Of a stretch of DNA of 64,000 bases, positions 48,989-58,118 are shown one piece after another (within the stretch, counting starts at the first letter, position 1; each line of letters opens with the position of its first letter). The notes under the pieces are model-generated. The model ran no database searches and was not told the DNA's origin. It saw only the letters and a list, made by a program, of their open reading frames with translations. The DNA lies in assembly GCA_017886205.1 (NCBI GenBank), contig JAFNEO010000058.1, positions 18,371 through 82,370 on the forward strand. The letters are read 5' to 3'. Position numbers and translations under genes: made by a program. The DNA comes from Candidatus Aminicenantota bacterium. GTDB lineage: Bacteria > Acidobacteriota > Aminicenantia > Aminicenantales > UBA8522.

Positions 48989-51226
48989 CTAAAGCACCAG
49001 GGCGTAACCGATCTTGAAAAAGAAGGTGCGGTCGGTCCGGGTGATGTCGATTCCCTGTAGTCCCAGAGAGTTGTCCGAGTAGCCGAGAAACAGCACGGTC
49101 TGGGGGTTGATCTTGTAAGAGAAGAGGAGCTGGGTGAAAATCCCCTTGCTGTGGGGGTCAACCGGAAAGATGTAGCGGTCGGGGACGCGGTTAACATCGC
49201 GGTACTGCACGATGGCGCGGACAAAGGACCGGACGTTAAAGTTATAGATCAAGCGAACCTGGGAGAGGTTGGCGGTGTAGGTGCGAAGGCCCGAGCTCTC
49301 CAGTCGCTCCAGGCTGTGATAGACGGTTAGGTTGATATGCGTTCCCAGTCCCAACTCCATCCAGGGTCCAACCTGCAGCGTCTCCGCCGGGCGGTTGTTG
49401 TTATAATCGATGGCCTTGGCCAGGGTGTTGTCGAGGCCGAAGCTCATTCCGCCGGCAGGCTTGAGGGCAAGACCCAAGACAAGGTCGCTGACGTCATAGG
49501 TCCGGCCGAGGTAAAATTCCCGGTTCAAGCGGCCGATCGCCGATACCTGGCTCTGCAGGGGGCCCTGGTAGGTGCCGCCCAGGGCGATGCGCGAATCGGT
49601 CATCCGGCCGTCATGGTCGGTCGTGTAGTAGCTACGCAGCCAGAATTGCAGGCGGCTGAACCAGCGTTTGCCGTCGCCCCAGAACAGGCGGTGAACCTCG
49701 GCGTCGAAGGTGCGGACATCGACCCGGGGAAGGAACCCGTAGTCGGCGCGGAAGCTTGCGCTGATGTCACTGTAGCTCGCGAAGGCCTGCCAGTTGCGGG
49801 TCATGTGCATAAACTCGGTCTGGACGCCGTTACCGCCGAACAAGCCCATCTTTTGGCCGAAATCCAGGGCGACGGCGCCCGGGTATTCGGTCTCCGAATG
49901 GAGATATTGGAACCGGATGCTCGTGCTTTGGCTGAGACGGAAGAATCCGTCGGCGCCGCCGACATGGTTGGCGTAGCCGCCGCCCGCCCGGCCGGTGTAG
50001 AGGAGGCCGAGTGTGGAGCCTTTGCCCACGTCGTGGCGGTAGCGGAGCACCCCTCCGGTCACGTCCTGGTCGAGAGAGGTCGAAGCGGAGCCCTGGTTGG
50101 AGGGGAAAATCAGGTTATTGATCCGGTCCTGGGCGGCGAAAAAGCCAAGGGCGCTCCGGCCGGCCTTCCCGGTGAGCTTCGTCCCCCACAGCGGGTCGGC
50201 GACCGTTCGGGTAAAGACCGCCTGGATAGGAGTGAGGAAAAAATCGCCCCCCTCGAGGAAGAAGGGCCGCTTCTCCGGGTAGTAGAGGGCGAAGCGTTTG
50301 TTGACATCGAGTTGGGCCACATCGGCCTCCACCTGGGAGAAATCGGGGTTGGCCGTGGCGTTGAGGATCAGGTTGGGCGTTACTCCCCACTTGACCGTTA
50401 TTCCGGGATCCGCCTGGACCCCGCCCTTTTCAATCCCGCCCGAGGGGAAACCGGCCATGGCCATAGCGTCGGTCCGGCTGGCCGTCAGGGTCGGGTCGAA
50501 TTCCAGGTTGCGGCCGGGGGAGATGTTCTCAAACCCGCTGAGCTTATTGAACTGGCAGAGGAGGCAGGCCCGGTTCCGGTCGCGAGGATGGGATTCCATC
50601 CGATGCCGGACGCTTCGCGGCCAGGACCGCTCGGCCGAGAATCCCCAGGTCTGCTTCTCCGCAGTGCGGGGGAAACGGAGCTGGTTAAAGGGAATGGCCA
50701 TCTCGATCGCATAGCCCCAGTCGGTTATCTTTCCGGCCGAGTCCCAGATGGCATCCCAGGAAAAGTCTTCGTAGCCCTCCATCTCGCTGAAGTTGGCGTC
50801 GGCCTGGACACCCAGGGGATTGACGCGGAATTGAAACCCGCGGCGCTCGTCGTTGAAGGCGTCGATGATGACGTTGATGTGGTCATCCTGGATGAGGGTG
50901 TCGGTGGCGTCGCGGTCCATCAGATGGGCGCGGATCTCCTCGGGCTTGGGGTCGAAGCAGCGGAAGGCGATGTAGAACCCCGAGCGGTCAAAGGTGACGA
51001 GGCACTCGGTCTCGACCGGGGCAGGCGCATTGTCGCCCGGCATCCATTCATAGGGCAGCTTGATGACGGTCGCCTTCTGCCAGGCGTCTTCGTCGAGCAG
51101 GCCATCGACCTTGATCTTCGAGGCGGCCGGTGAGATGACATAATTTTCGACTGGCCCCTGGGCGGCCTCTGCGGCAGAAAATAACAAGAATGAGGCCAGT
51201 ATCAGCCACGGAGCTTTTCTCTTCAT
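48989..51226 (-). CDS. DUF5916/CBM9-like outer-envelope protein
   Basis: A 745-residue exported protein (signal peptide, first 21 residues). The N-terminal part (ASKIKVDGLLDEDAWQKA, then LVTFDRSGFYIAFRCFDP and WGYAIEMAIPFNQLRFP) is a family-9 carbohydrate-binding-like module. The larger C-terminal DUF5916 region is beta-rich (FFLEGGDFFLTPI, RYRHDVGKGSTLGLLYTGRAGG) and ends GYALVL, suggesting a barrel. Such proteins are frequent in Bacteroidota and Acidobacteriota relatives. Monocistronic; the 100 bases downstream hold nothing recognisable. Confidence 0.85.
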   Translation of the reverse strand: MKRKAPWLILASFLLFSAAEAAQGPVENYVISPAASKIKVDGLLDEDAWQKATVIKLPYEWMPGDNAPAPVETECLVTFDRSGFYIAFRCFDPKPEEIRAHLMDRDATDTLIQDDHINVIIDAFNDERRGFQFRVNPLGVQADANFSEMEGYEDFSWDAIWDSAGKITDWGYAIEMAIPFNQLRFPRTAEKQTWGFSAERSWPRSVRHRMESHPRDRNRACLLCQFNKLSGFENISPGRNLEFDPTLTASRTDAMAMAGFPSGGIEKGGVQADPGITVKWGVTPNLILNATANPDFSQVEADVAQLDVNKRFALYYPEKRPFFLEGGDFFLTPIQAVFTRTVADPLWGTKLTGKAGRSALGFFAAQDRINNLIFPSNQGSASTSLDQDVTGGVLRYRHDVGKGSTLGLLYTGRAGGGYANHVGGADGFFRLSQSTSIRFQYLHSETEYPGAVALDFGQKMGLFGGNGVQTEFMHMTRNWQAFASYSDISASFRADYGFLPRVDVRTFDAEVHRLFWGDGKRWFSRLQFWLRSYYTTDHDGRMTDSRIALGGTYQGPLQSQVSAIGRLNREFYLGRTYDVSDLVLGLALKPAGGMSFGLDNTLAKAIDYNNNRPAETLQVGPWMELGLGTHINLTVYHSLERLESSGLRTYTANLSQVRLIYNFNVRSFVRAIVQYRDVNRVPDRYIFPVDPHSKGIFTQLLFSYKINPQTVLFLGYSDNSLGLQGIDITRTDRTFFFKIGYALVL

Positions 51227-51623
51227 CCGCTTCTCCTCTATCCGGGCTTCTTTAAGGTCCAGGAACGCATTTCCGTTTTCGCGATGATCAGATCCCTCAA
51301 GGGAGGGGGCAATTCCTAGATCCTAATAGAACAGAAAAATGGGCACTACTCATATATAGACAGAAGAAACGGGCAAAAGGTTACACCGCGGAAAAATAGT
51401 CCTTTAGCCTCCGCCCACGCTCCCCCAAGCGGAGGAGGAATCAGACGGACAATTCACACCTCCTCCTCCCCTGGTGGGAGGAGGTCGGGAGGAGGGGGAT
51501 TTTCATGGTTCGCGGGTGGCCCATAGGGCCAATAGGAGTTACTTCCGCAGCAAGGGGCTGTAACGCTTGGCCCGGGGGAGCGTATAAAGGGGTGAGTGTG
51601 ATGTTCGTCAAAGGAGAAACGCT
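51227..51623. other. 397-base intergenic region
   Basis: Apart from the palindromic element at 51408-51583 and the AAAGGAG site before 51624, I see no gene or recognised motif. GAGCGTATAAAGG (51578 on) may hold a -10-like TATAAA. Confidence 0.4.
51408..51583. repeat. G/C-stretch palindromic element
   Basis: A hairpin CCTCCGC / GCGGAGG (51408-51435), then CACCTCCTCC / GGGAGGAGGT (51457-51485) with the right arm partly repeated. ACGCTCCCCC-AAGCG (51417-51431) mirrors CGCTT-GGCCCGGGGGAGCGT (51564-51583). The build (hairpin plus duplicated right half) resembles common bacterial REP-type intergenic repeats. Confidence 0.4.
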
Positions 51624-52544
51624 ATGAAAAAAATCATCCTGTTCTTGACCGCCTTCATCCTGGTGGTGGCATTGGGCCTGATCGGCGCCCCTCCTGTCGA
51701 AGAGTCGTCCCCCCAGTTGTCGGCTGTCCCCCCTGACGCGCAGTGGGCGCTCTATATCGATGTGCAGAAGCTCATCTCCAGCGCGATGTTCAAGGCGCTC
51801 GTGGATGAGAAAGAAACCGCCAAAATACAGGGCAAAGCAGACGAGTTCCTCGGGAAGCTGAGGATCGACCCCAGGAAGGACCTCAAGGGAGTGACCGTTT
51901 TCGGCCTGGGAAAAGAGGATGATGCCGTCGTGGCCCTCTCCGGGAAATTCGACAGAGCCTACCTCATCGGCCTGATCAAGGCCGAAGCCGCCCACAAGGA
52001 AACCGCCTACGGGAAGTACGCCATCTACAACTGGGACGGAGACGACTTCGGGGTCTTTGCCGCCGATGACCTGGTCCTCCTGGGGGAAAATGAACAGAGT
52101 ATCAAGCAGGCCCTGGACTCCCTAGAAGGCAAGAAGAGGGACGCCGCCCCGCCCGTCCTAGCCCGTGTCCTGAAGGAATCTCCGAACGCCCTCATCGTCG
52201 GCGCGGTCAGCAACATCTCCGGCCTGGTGGGAGAGCACGACAAGCCGGTCATCCTGACCAAAATGAAGAGTGCGGGCGGCTCGCTCACCGAGAAAGGCGA
52301 AAACCTCAGCCTCGAGGTCAGCATCATCGCAGAATCGTCCCAGGTGGCCAAGGACGTCGAGCAGGCCATCCGGGGGTTGATCGCCCTGGCCAACCTGCAG
52401 CTCAAGGATGCCGACGCTCAGGCTTTCGCCCAGGCCATCAAGATTATTGTCGACGGGGAGAACGTCCGGATCAACGCCGCCTACCCGCTGAACAAGCTCA
52501 TCGGCCTCCTTCACGGCAAGGTCAAGGATCTTTCCTTTTTCTGA
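51624..52544 (+). CDS. secreted protein of unknown function (DUF3352-like)
   Basis: A 306-residue protein with a signal peptide (about residues 1-22). The mature region is a balanced alpha/beta sequence: AVPPDAQWALYIDVQKL at the start, FGLGKEDDAVVALSGKF, and a repeated LIVGAVSNISGL strand. This pattern recalls DUF3352-type proteins that monitor or present small folded domains; I assign no function. AAAGGAG precedes the ATG. A terminator-like hairpin lies 8 bases after the stop. Confidence 0.55.
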   Translation: MKKIILFLTAFILVVALGLIGAPPVEESSPQLSAVPPDAQWALYIDVQKLISSAMFKALVDEKETAKIQGKADEFLGKLRIDPRKDLKGVTVFGLGKEDDAVVALSGKFDRAYLIGLIKAEAAHKETAYGKYAIYNWDGDDFGVFAADDLVLLGENEQSIKQALDSLEGKKRDAAPPVLARVLKESPNALIVGAVSNISGLVGEHDKPVILTKMKSAGGSLTEKGENLSLEVSIIAESSQVAKDVEQAIRGLIALANLQLKDADAQAFAQAIKIIVDGENVRINAAYPLNKLIGLLHGKVKDLSFF

Positions 52545-52552
52545 GCCGACAA

Positions 52553-52600
52553 AAAATGGAGACGGTCCGTTTTTGGCTCCGTCCCCATTTTCTTCTTTTT
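52553..52600 (+). terminator. intrinsic terminator with a TGGRGAC-type stem
   Basis: AAAATGGAGACGG (52553-52565) pairs with CCGTCCCCATTTT (52579-52591) apart from one mismatch; the loop is 13 bases and CTTCTTTTT follows. The stem belongs to the same family as 23921 and 39097. Confidence 0.6.
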
Positions 52601-52652
52601 GAGCCGGGCGGCGTTATGATAAGCTGAGAAGAGAGAACCGAGCAAAACGGAG

Positions 52653-53273
52653 ATGGACGCGATAAACAAGGCCCTAAACCCGACGGACGAGGAGCTGGCC
52701 GTCCAAGCCGCGGCCGGCTCCCGCCCCGCTTTCGAGGAGCTCGTCTCGAGGTACAGCCTGCGATTGTTCCACTTCCTCCGTTCGCGGTCCGGATCCGATG
52801 AGGACGTCGAGGATTTGGTCCAGGAAACCTTCCTCAAGGCCTACCGGAACATCGTACGGTACGATCCCCAGAGGAAGTTCTCCACCTGGCTCTTCACCGT
52901 GGCCGTCCGCCTGTCCATCAGCCGCCACCGCTCCCAAGGTGCAAAGCCTCTTCCGCTCGATTCGGAAGGACCGGAACATCCCTCCCCCGGCCCCCAGGAG
53001 GCACTGATCCGGAAGGAAGAGACACGGAAGGCCGGGAACATCTGGCTTCTCGCCAGGACCCTGAGGCCCAGCGAGTACGAAGTCCTCTGGCTGCGCTATG
53101 CTGAGGAATTGCCGATGAAGGATATCGCCCGGGCTATGAAGAAAAGCCTGGTCGGGGTCCGCGTCCTGCTTCACCGGTCCAGGTTGAAGCTCGGGAAAAA
53201 GCTGAGGGCGCCCTCGCCGTCTGCCGGCCTGGCCGAAGCGGCAGCCGCGGAGCAGAGGCTGTCCATCCTATGA
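52653..53273 (+). CDS. ECF-type RNA polymerase sigma factor
   Basis: A 206-residue sigma-70-like factor. Region 2 is FEELVSRYSLRLFHFLRSR and EDLVQETFLKAYRNI with the following FSTWLFTVAVRLSISRHR. Region 4 reads EVLWLRYAEELPMKDIARAM then VGVRVLLHRSRLKLGKKL. ATG follows CGGAG with spacing of 2, so the start is fair but not certain. The next gene is a matching anti-sigma with 14 bases between them. Confidence 0.9.
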   Translation: MDAINKALNPTDEELAVQAAAGSRPAFEELVSRYSLRLFHFLRSRSGSDEDVEDLVQETFLKAYRNIVRYDPQRKFSTWLFTVAVRLSISRHRSQGAKPLPLDSEGPEHPSPGPQEALIRKEETRKAGNIWLLARTLRPSEYEVLWLRYAEELPMKDIARAMKKSLVGVRVLLHRSRLKLGKKLRAPSPSAGLAEAAAAEQRLSIL

Positions 53274-53287
53274 GAAGGAGATAAAAC

Positions 53288-53809
53288 ATGCTGTGCTTTA
53301 TCCATAAATGGAACATCTCCCGGGCGTTCGACTCCGGAAAGCCGCTGGCCCGCCTGACGAAGGGGCATCTCGTCCGCTGCGAAACCTGTCGCGAGTTCTC
53401 ACGGCTCGGCGAAGAGATGGGGCGGCGCCTGACCGAGGATGCGGCCTCGCTCGCCGGAGGGGCAAGACCCGGGATCGGCGAAAGAGTACGGAAAGCTATG
53501 GACGGACCTGGACGGGCCCCATCCCTGTCGCCCCCGAAGCGCCTGCAGCTGAGGCCGGTGTTGGCGGCGGCCGTCTTGCTCGCCGTCGTCGGGGTGAGCC
53601 TTATATGGATGGTGAGGTCGCAACCCGCCAAGATGCCCCAGCTCGACCCGCTGTTCAGGCTCGGGGCCCCGAGGGCTTATCTCGAGAGCGCGCTGCAGAG
53701 AGCCGAGTCTCCCTACCAGGAAGAGATCCTGGAGCTGAAGAAAGCCCTCAAGTCGACGGCCGACTATCTCGTCGCCCGCTTCGACATCGGCCTGGGCACG
53801 AATAACTAG
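53288..53809 (+). CDS. putative transmembrane anti-sigma factor
   Basis: A 173-residue protein with an N-terminal zinc-finger-like module (LTKGHLVRCETCREF, an H-x3-C-x2-C element), a Pro-rich linker, and one membrane helix (VLAAAVLLAVVGVSLIWMV, about residues 91-109). Its C-terminus would be extracytoplasmic. This is the classical layout of ECF anti-sigma factors. It starts 14 bases after the sigma gene. Confidence 0.75.
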   Translation: MLCFIHKWNISRAFDSGKPLARLTKGHLVRCETCREFSRLGEEMGRRLTEDAASLAGGARPGIGERVRKAMDGPGRAPSLSPPKRLQLRPVLAAAVLLAVVGVSLIWMVRSQPAKMPQLDPLFRLGAPRAYLESALQRAESPYQEEILELKKALKSTADYLVARFDIGLGTNN

Positions 53810-53844
53810 TAGTTCACTCCCCCGAATTCTGTCCCCTGCTCGGA

Positions 53845-53873
53845 TTGACTTTGTTCGGCCTAGATTTGATAAT
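53845..53873 (+). promoter_or_regulatory. promoter of the FAD oxidoreductase/aminotransferase/transporter unit
   Basis: TTGACT (53845-53850), 17 bases, GATAAT (53868-53873). ATG at 53916 is preceded by GAGGAGAG. Confidence 0.45.
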
Positions 53874-53915
53874 GGCCCCTAACTGAAAGAAAAGAATCAA
53901 ACCGAGGAGAGAACG

Positions 53916-55589
53916 ATGTCCAAAGCGAAAATCGTGCGCCGGGATTTCTTGAAAACCATGCTGGCCGGTATTCCCGCCCTGTCGCTCGACTGGAATTCCT
54001 TCCCGCGCGGCGATCGTCCAGCGGGAGGCGCTGGGCGCAGCGGACGCGTCGCCGCCGGCGAGTCCTGGGACGCCGTTATCATCGGAGCGGGACTCGGCGG
54101 GCTGAGCTGCGCTGCCGGGTTCGCCCGGCAGGGGTTCAAACCGCTCGTCCTGGAGCAGCACACCATCCCCGGCGGCTACGCCACCACCTTCAAGCGCCCC
54201 GGTGGTTTCGTCTTCGATGCCTCCCTCCATTCCACGGGAGTCGGTGAGCGCGGCGGCATTCCCAACCTCATCGATGGCTTCCCGGAGATCACGGACATTG
54301 AGTTCGTCCCGCACAAGGTCCTCTACCGCGCCATCTTCCCGGACTACGATATCCGCGTCCCGCACAAGGACGTCGATGGCTACATCAAGCTCCTGATCGA
54401 ACGGTTCCCGGAGGAGAAAGCGGGCATCGAGGGCCTCTTCCAGACGATGAGGGGGCTGGTCTCAGACCTCAATAGGTACCAGAGTGCCGGCGGCCAGGTC
54501 AACATGGCCAATTTCCCCAAGGAGTTCCCCTATCTCGTCAAATGCTTCAACAGCACGTGGGGGACGGTCCTGGATTCTCACCTCAAGGACCCCAAGCTCA
54601 AGGCCGTGGTCTCGGAGCTCTGGGGATACTTCGGCCTGCCGCCGTCGAAGCTGGCGAGCCTCTATTACATCCTGCCGCTGATGGGCTATCTCGAGGGCGG
54701 AGGATACTATCCGGTCGGCCGCTCCCAGAAGATAAGTGACGCCCTCCGCCGGTTCATCGAAGAACGCGGGGGGAAAGTGCTGCTGGGGACGCGCGTCGAG
54801 AGCATCCTGGTGAAAGAGCACGCCGCGTACGGAGTCAAGACCGCCGACGGCACGGAATATCTCGGCCGAGTGGTCGTCTCCAACGCCAACGCCTACGACA
54901 CGGTCCACAAGATGATGGACGAAGCCGAATACCTCAAGACCTACCTGGCGCGGATGGATACGTTCACCGCCAGCCTCTCCTCCTTCCAGGTATTTCTCGG
55001 GCTCAAAAAGGACCTCGTCGCCGAAGCCGGAATCCAGGACACCGAGATCTTCTATGAAACCGGCTATGATCACGAAGAGAGCTACCGGCAGGCGCTCAAC
55101 GGCGAGGTCGAGAAGGGTGGGTTCGGTCTCACTCTATACGACAACCTCTACAAGGGCTACTCACCGGAAGGCAAAAACACGCTCTCCATCATCACCCTCC
55201 AGGGCTATGATCCCTGGAAGAAGTACGAGGCGGATTATCTCGCCAGGAAAAAGGACGCCTACCGGGCCGAGAAGGATCGGATGGCCGACATCCTGATCAA
55301 GAAAGTCGAGGACGCGCTCTTGCCCGGGCTCGGCAAGGCCATCGAGGTGCGGGAGGTCGCGACGCCCCTCACCAACGTGCGCTACACGAGTAACTACAGG
55401 GGCGCTATCTACGGCTGGGACCAGACCCTCGACAACAGTGAGCCGCGGCGCCTCCCCCACAAGACGCCGGTCAAGAACCTCTATCTCGCCGGCGCCTGGA
55501 CGAGGCCGGGGGGCGGCTACGGCGCGGTCATCCCCAGCGGGCTGCAGTGCTTCGCCGAGATCATGGAGGAGTGGAAAAAAGAAAAGTGA
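53916..55589 (+). CDS. Tat-exported FAD-dependent oxidoreductase (CrtI/phytoene desaturase-like)
   Basis: A 557-residue flavoprotein. RRDFLKTMLAGIPALSL at residues 9-25 is a twin-arginine signal. The dinucleotide-binding motif is IIGAGLGGLSCAAGFARQG (after residue 50), followed by IPGGYATTFKRPGGFVFD. The C-terminal FAD motif is LYLAGAWTRPGGGYGAV. These mark the carotenoid/all-trans-retinol desaturase-like superfamily. Export suggests a periplasmic electron acceptor. GTG of the next gene overlaps its stop by 4 bases. Confidence 0.88.
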   Translation: MSKAKIVRRDFLKTMLAGIPALSLDWNSFPRGDRPAGGAGRSGRVAAGESWDAVIIGAGLGGLSCAAGFARQGFKPLVLEQHTIPGGYATTFKRPGGFVFDASLHSTGVGERGGIPNLIDGFPEITDIEFVPHKVLYRAIFPDYDIRVPHKDVDGYIKLLIERFPEEKAGIEGLFQTMRGLVSDLNRYQSAGGQVNMANFPKEFPYLVKCFNSTWGTVLDSHLKDPKLKAVVSELWGYFGLPPSKLASLYYILPLMGYLEGGGYYPVGRSQKISDALRRFIEERGGKVLLGTRVESILVKEHAAYGVKTADGTEYLGRVVVSNANAYDTVHKMMDEAEYLKTYLARMDTFTASLSSFQVFLGLKKDLVAEAGIQDTEIFYETGYDHEESYRQALNGEVEKGGFGLTLYDNLYKGYSPEGKNTLSIITLQGYDPWKKYEADYLARKKDAYRAEKDRMADILIKKVEDALLPGLGKAIEVREVATPLTNVRYTSNYRGAIYGWDQTLDNSEPRRLPHKTPVKNLYLAGAWTRPGGGYGAVIPSGLQCFAEIMEEWKKEK

Positions 55590-56749
55590 AAAACCTGCAG
55601 CCGCCTCCCCAAATCCAGGAGTGGCGGGATCAGTTTCCGATCCTCGGCCGGGCCGTCCATCTGGCCAATTGCTCGCAGTCCCCTCTATCGGTGCGCGTCC
55701 GCAAGGCGATCGAGAGTTATCTCAACGACTGGGCTGAAACCGGCATGAATTGGGAAAAATGGATGGAGGAGGTCCACTCGTCCAAACAAGAATTCGCCCG
55801 GCTCGTCGGCGCCATCCCCGGCGAAGTGTCCATGCACGGCTCTGCTTCCCAGGCGATAAGTGCCGTGGCAAGCTCTTTTGATTATTCGGGAAAGAGGAAC
55901 AAGGTGGTGGTAACGGAAGCCGATTTCCCGACCGTAGTCTTCATCTGGAAAGCCTGCCTCAGGCTCGGGATCACGCTGGAGATCGTGCCCCTCGTCGAGG
56001 GGGAGCTCGATCCCGCCTCGTACGAAAGATACATCGACGAACGAACGCTCATCACGTGCATCCCCCAGGTCTACTATCAAAACGGGTTCAAGCAGGACAT
56101 CGCCCTGATCGCGGAGATGGCCCACAAGAAAGGGTCCCTGATATTCGTGGACGCGTACCAGGCCCTGGGGACGGAGCCGGTGGATGTGCGGCGAATGGAC
56201 ATCGACATTCTTGTCTCCGGGAATCTCAAGTATCTTCTCGGGATGCCCGGCTCCGCCTATCTCTATGTAAAGAAAGAACTCATTCCCAGGATGAAACCCA
56301 CGGCGACCGGCTGGTTCGGCCAGGAGAACCCGTTCGCTTTCAACATCCGAGAATTTCAATATGCGGGCGACGCCCGAAGGTTTGACACCGGAACGCCGAT
56401 CGTCATAGCGGCCTATGCCGCCCGCGAAGGGATGCGGATCATCAACGAGATCGGCGTATCGAGGATCAAGCCCTGGATCGACGAGCTGTCGCGCTATGCC
56501 CTCCGGGCGATCGAAAAGCGGGGCTTCGAGACCACATCCCCCAAAGACATCGCCAAGAAAGGAGCGATCTCATCCATCCCGGTGCCGTCTCCCCAGGATG
56601 TGGAAGCTCGGCTGAAAAAACGCGGGATCATCGTCTCCGCCCGGGGGCCGGTCGTGCGCCTGGCCCATCATTTCTTTGTGACACCGGAAGACATCGACCG
56701 CGCCCTGGATAGTCTGGAGGAGATCGTCGGCCCGAAATCAAAGAAGTAA
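55586..56749 (+). CDS. class V (cysteine desulfurase-like) aminotransferase
   Basis: A 387-residue PLP enzyme. The fold markers are LANCSQSPLSVRVRKAI near the start, HGSASQAISAVASSFDY, DAYQALGTEPVDVRRMDID (Asp contacting the pyridine) and SGNLKYLLGMPGSAYLYV, where Lys binds PLP. The C-terminal domain is short. The class includes aminotransferases, kynureninases and desulfurases; no specificity is clear. GTG at 55586 overlaps the upstream TGA. Confidence 0.88.
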   Translation: MKNLQPPPQIQEWRDQFPILGRAVHLANCSQSPLSVRVRKAIESYLNDWAETGMNWEKWMEEVHSSKQEFARLVGAIPGEVSMHGSASQAISAVASSFDYSGKRNKVVVTEADFPTVVFIWKACLRLGITLEIVPLVEGELDPASYERYIDERTLITCIPQVYYQNGFKQDIALIAEMAHKKGSLIFVDAYQALGTEPVDVRRMDIDILVSGNLKYLLGMPGSAYLYVKKELIPRMKPTATGWFGQENPFAFNIREFQYAGDARRFDTGTPIVIAAYAAREGMRIINEIGVSRIKPWIDELSRYALRAIEKRGFETTSPKDIAKKGAISSIPVPSPQDVEARLKKRGIIVSARGPVVRLAHHFFVTPEDIDRALDSLEEIVGPKSKK

Positions 56750-56762
56750 GCGCTCCCCTCTT

Positions 56763-58115
56763 ATGGCAGCGAACAATTCAGGCCAAACGCGAGAGACCTT
56801 TTCCTCCCTCTTTGGTGTCGTGATGACGATGATCGGAGTGGCGGTCGGGCTCGGGGCGTTCTGGCGCTTTCCTTACATGGTCGGCCGGTTCGGCGGGTCC
56901 GCCTTCGTCCTTTTCTATATGCTGATCACTCTGTTCATCGGGATACCCGCCCTGATGGCGGAATGGACACTGGGAAGATATACACAGCGGGGAACGCTGG
57001 GCTGCTTTGAAAAGGGCGGATTTCCCGGGGGCAAGTGGATCGGCTTTTTCCTCTTCGGCATAGTCGTTTTCGCCACCGGCTATTATTCCAACGTCGTCGG
57101 TTGGGTGGCCTTCCACGGCCTCGGGCAGTTTCTCAAGGCCCTGCACCTGGAGCTCAACGCCGCCGCGATCCTTCCCCCTCAAGAAGGGTTCAACCCGACG
57201 TCATTCCTCCTCCAGATTCTGATGACGGCGTCGGTTATATTCAGCTGCGGCATGGTTCTCCTCAAAGGTCTGAGAAAAGGCATCGAGAAAACCAGCCAAT
57301 GGATCGTCCCTCTGGTCTTCGGCTTTCTGGTGATCCTTATTCTGAGGTCCGTCACCCTGAAAGGCGCCGGCGAAGGAATCCGCTGGTTTATCCTGAAATT
57401 CCGCTGGAGCGAGCTCACGCCCGGTGTAATGGCGGCCGCCCTGGGGATGGCCTTCTTCTGCCTGTCCCTGGGAGGAACGTTCATGGTCATGTACGGTTCG
57501 TATTTGGACAAACAAACCCGAATTCCCAGGAATGCGGTGATCATAGGGCTGGGGGCGTCCCTGGCGGGCATCCTGGCGGGGCTGGCCATCTTCCCCGCCG
57601 CCTTTTCCTTCGGGCTGGAACCCGGCTCCGGACCGGGGCTTATCTTCATGACCCTGCCGAAGACGTTCGCGCTGATGCCCCTCGGCTGGGTCTTCGGGGT
57701 CCTCTTTTTCGCCGGGCTCTTCGGGATCGCCTACCTCTCCGATGTGGCCGCTTTTGAGGTGCTGGTGGGCGGCATCATCGACAACACAAACATCCCCAGA
57801 AAAAAGGCGGTGTTCATCATCTGCGGAAGCGTCTTCGTCCTTTCCCTCCCGCCGATGATCAACAACCGGATCTTCATCCCCTGGGACCTCGCCTTCGGCT
57901 CGGGGATGCAGGCCCTGGGATCGCTCCTGGCGGTCATCACTGCGGTCTGGTTCATCAAGAAATCGCAGGCTCTGAGGGAACTGGCTGCGGGAACGGACAA
58001 GCCCTTTCCGCGGGCGCTTTACTGGTGGATGAGGATTGCCGTGCCCCTGGCCATCCTCCTCGTCGGTATCAACTGGATCCTGGAGTCCGTCTTCAAGATC
58101 AAGGCGATCGGCTGA
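56763..58115 (+). CDS. sodium-dependent transporter of the neurotransmitter/sodium symporter (NSS) family
   Basis: A 450-residue membrane protein with 11-12 helices. The first helix VAVGLGAFWRFPYMVGRFGG carries the sodium-site and substrate-loop residues typical of LeuT-like NSS proteins, followed by LITLFIGIPALMAEWTLGRY. Bacterial members take up amino acids with Na+. It begins 13 bases after the aminotransferase, so the three genes are likely one transcript: transport, PLP chemistry and oxidation. Confidence 0.9.
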   Translation: MAANNSGQTRETFSSLFGVVMTMIGVAVGLGAFWRFPYMVGRFGGSAFVLFYMLITLFIGIPALMAEWTLGRYTQRGTLGCFEKGGFPGGKWIGFFLFGIVVFATGYYSNVVGWVAFHGLGQFLKALHLELNAAAILPPQEGFNPTSFLLQILMTASVIFSCGMVLLKGLRKGIEKTSQWIVPLVFGFLVILILRSVTLKGAGEGIRWFILKFRWSELTPGVMAAALGMAFFCLSLGGTFMVMYGSYLDKQTRIPRNAVIIGLGASLAGILAGLAIFPAAFSFGLEPGSGPGLIFMTLPKTFALMPLGWVFGVLFFAGLFGIAYLSDVAAFEVLVGGIIDNTNIPRKKAVFIICGSVFVLSLPPMINNRIFIPWDLAFGSGMQALGSLLAVITAVWFIKKSQALRELAAGTDKPFPRALYWWMRIAVPLAILLVGINWILESVFKIKAIG

Positions 58116-58118
58116 TGG

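Noticed and set aside
49337..51133. 598-codon plus-strand open frame
   Set aside because: Antisense to the DUF5916 gene and lacks recognisable structure.
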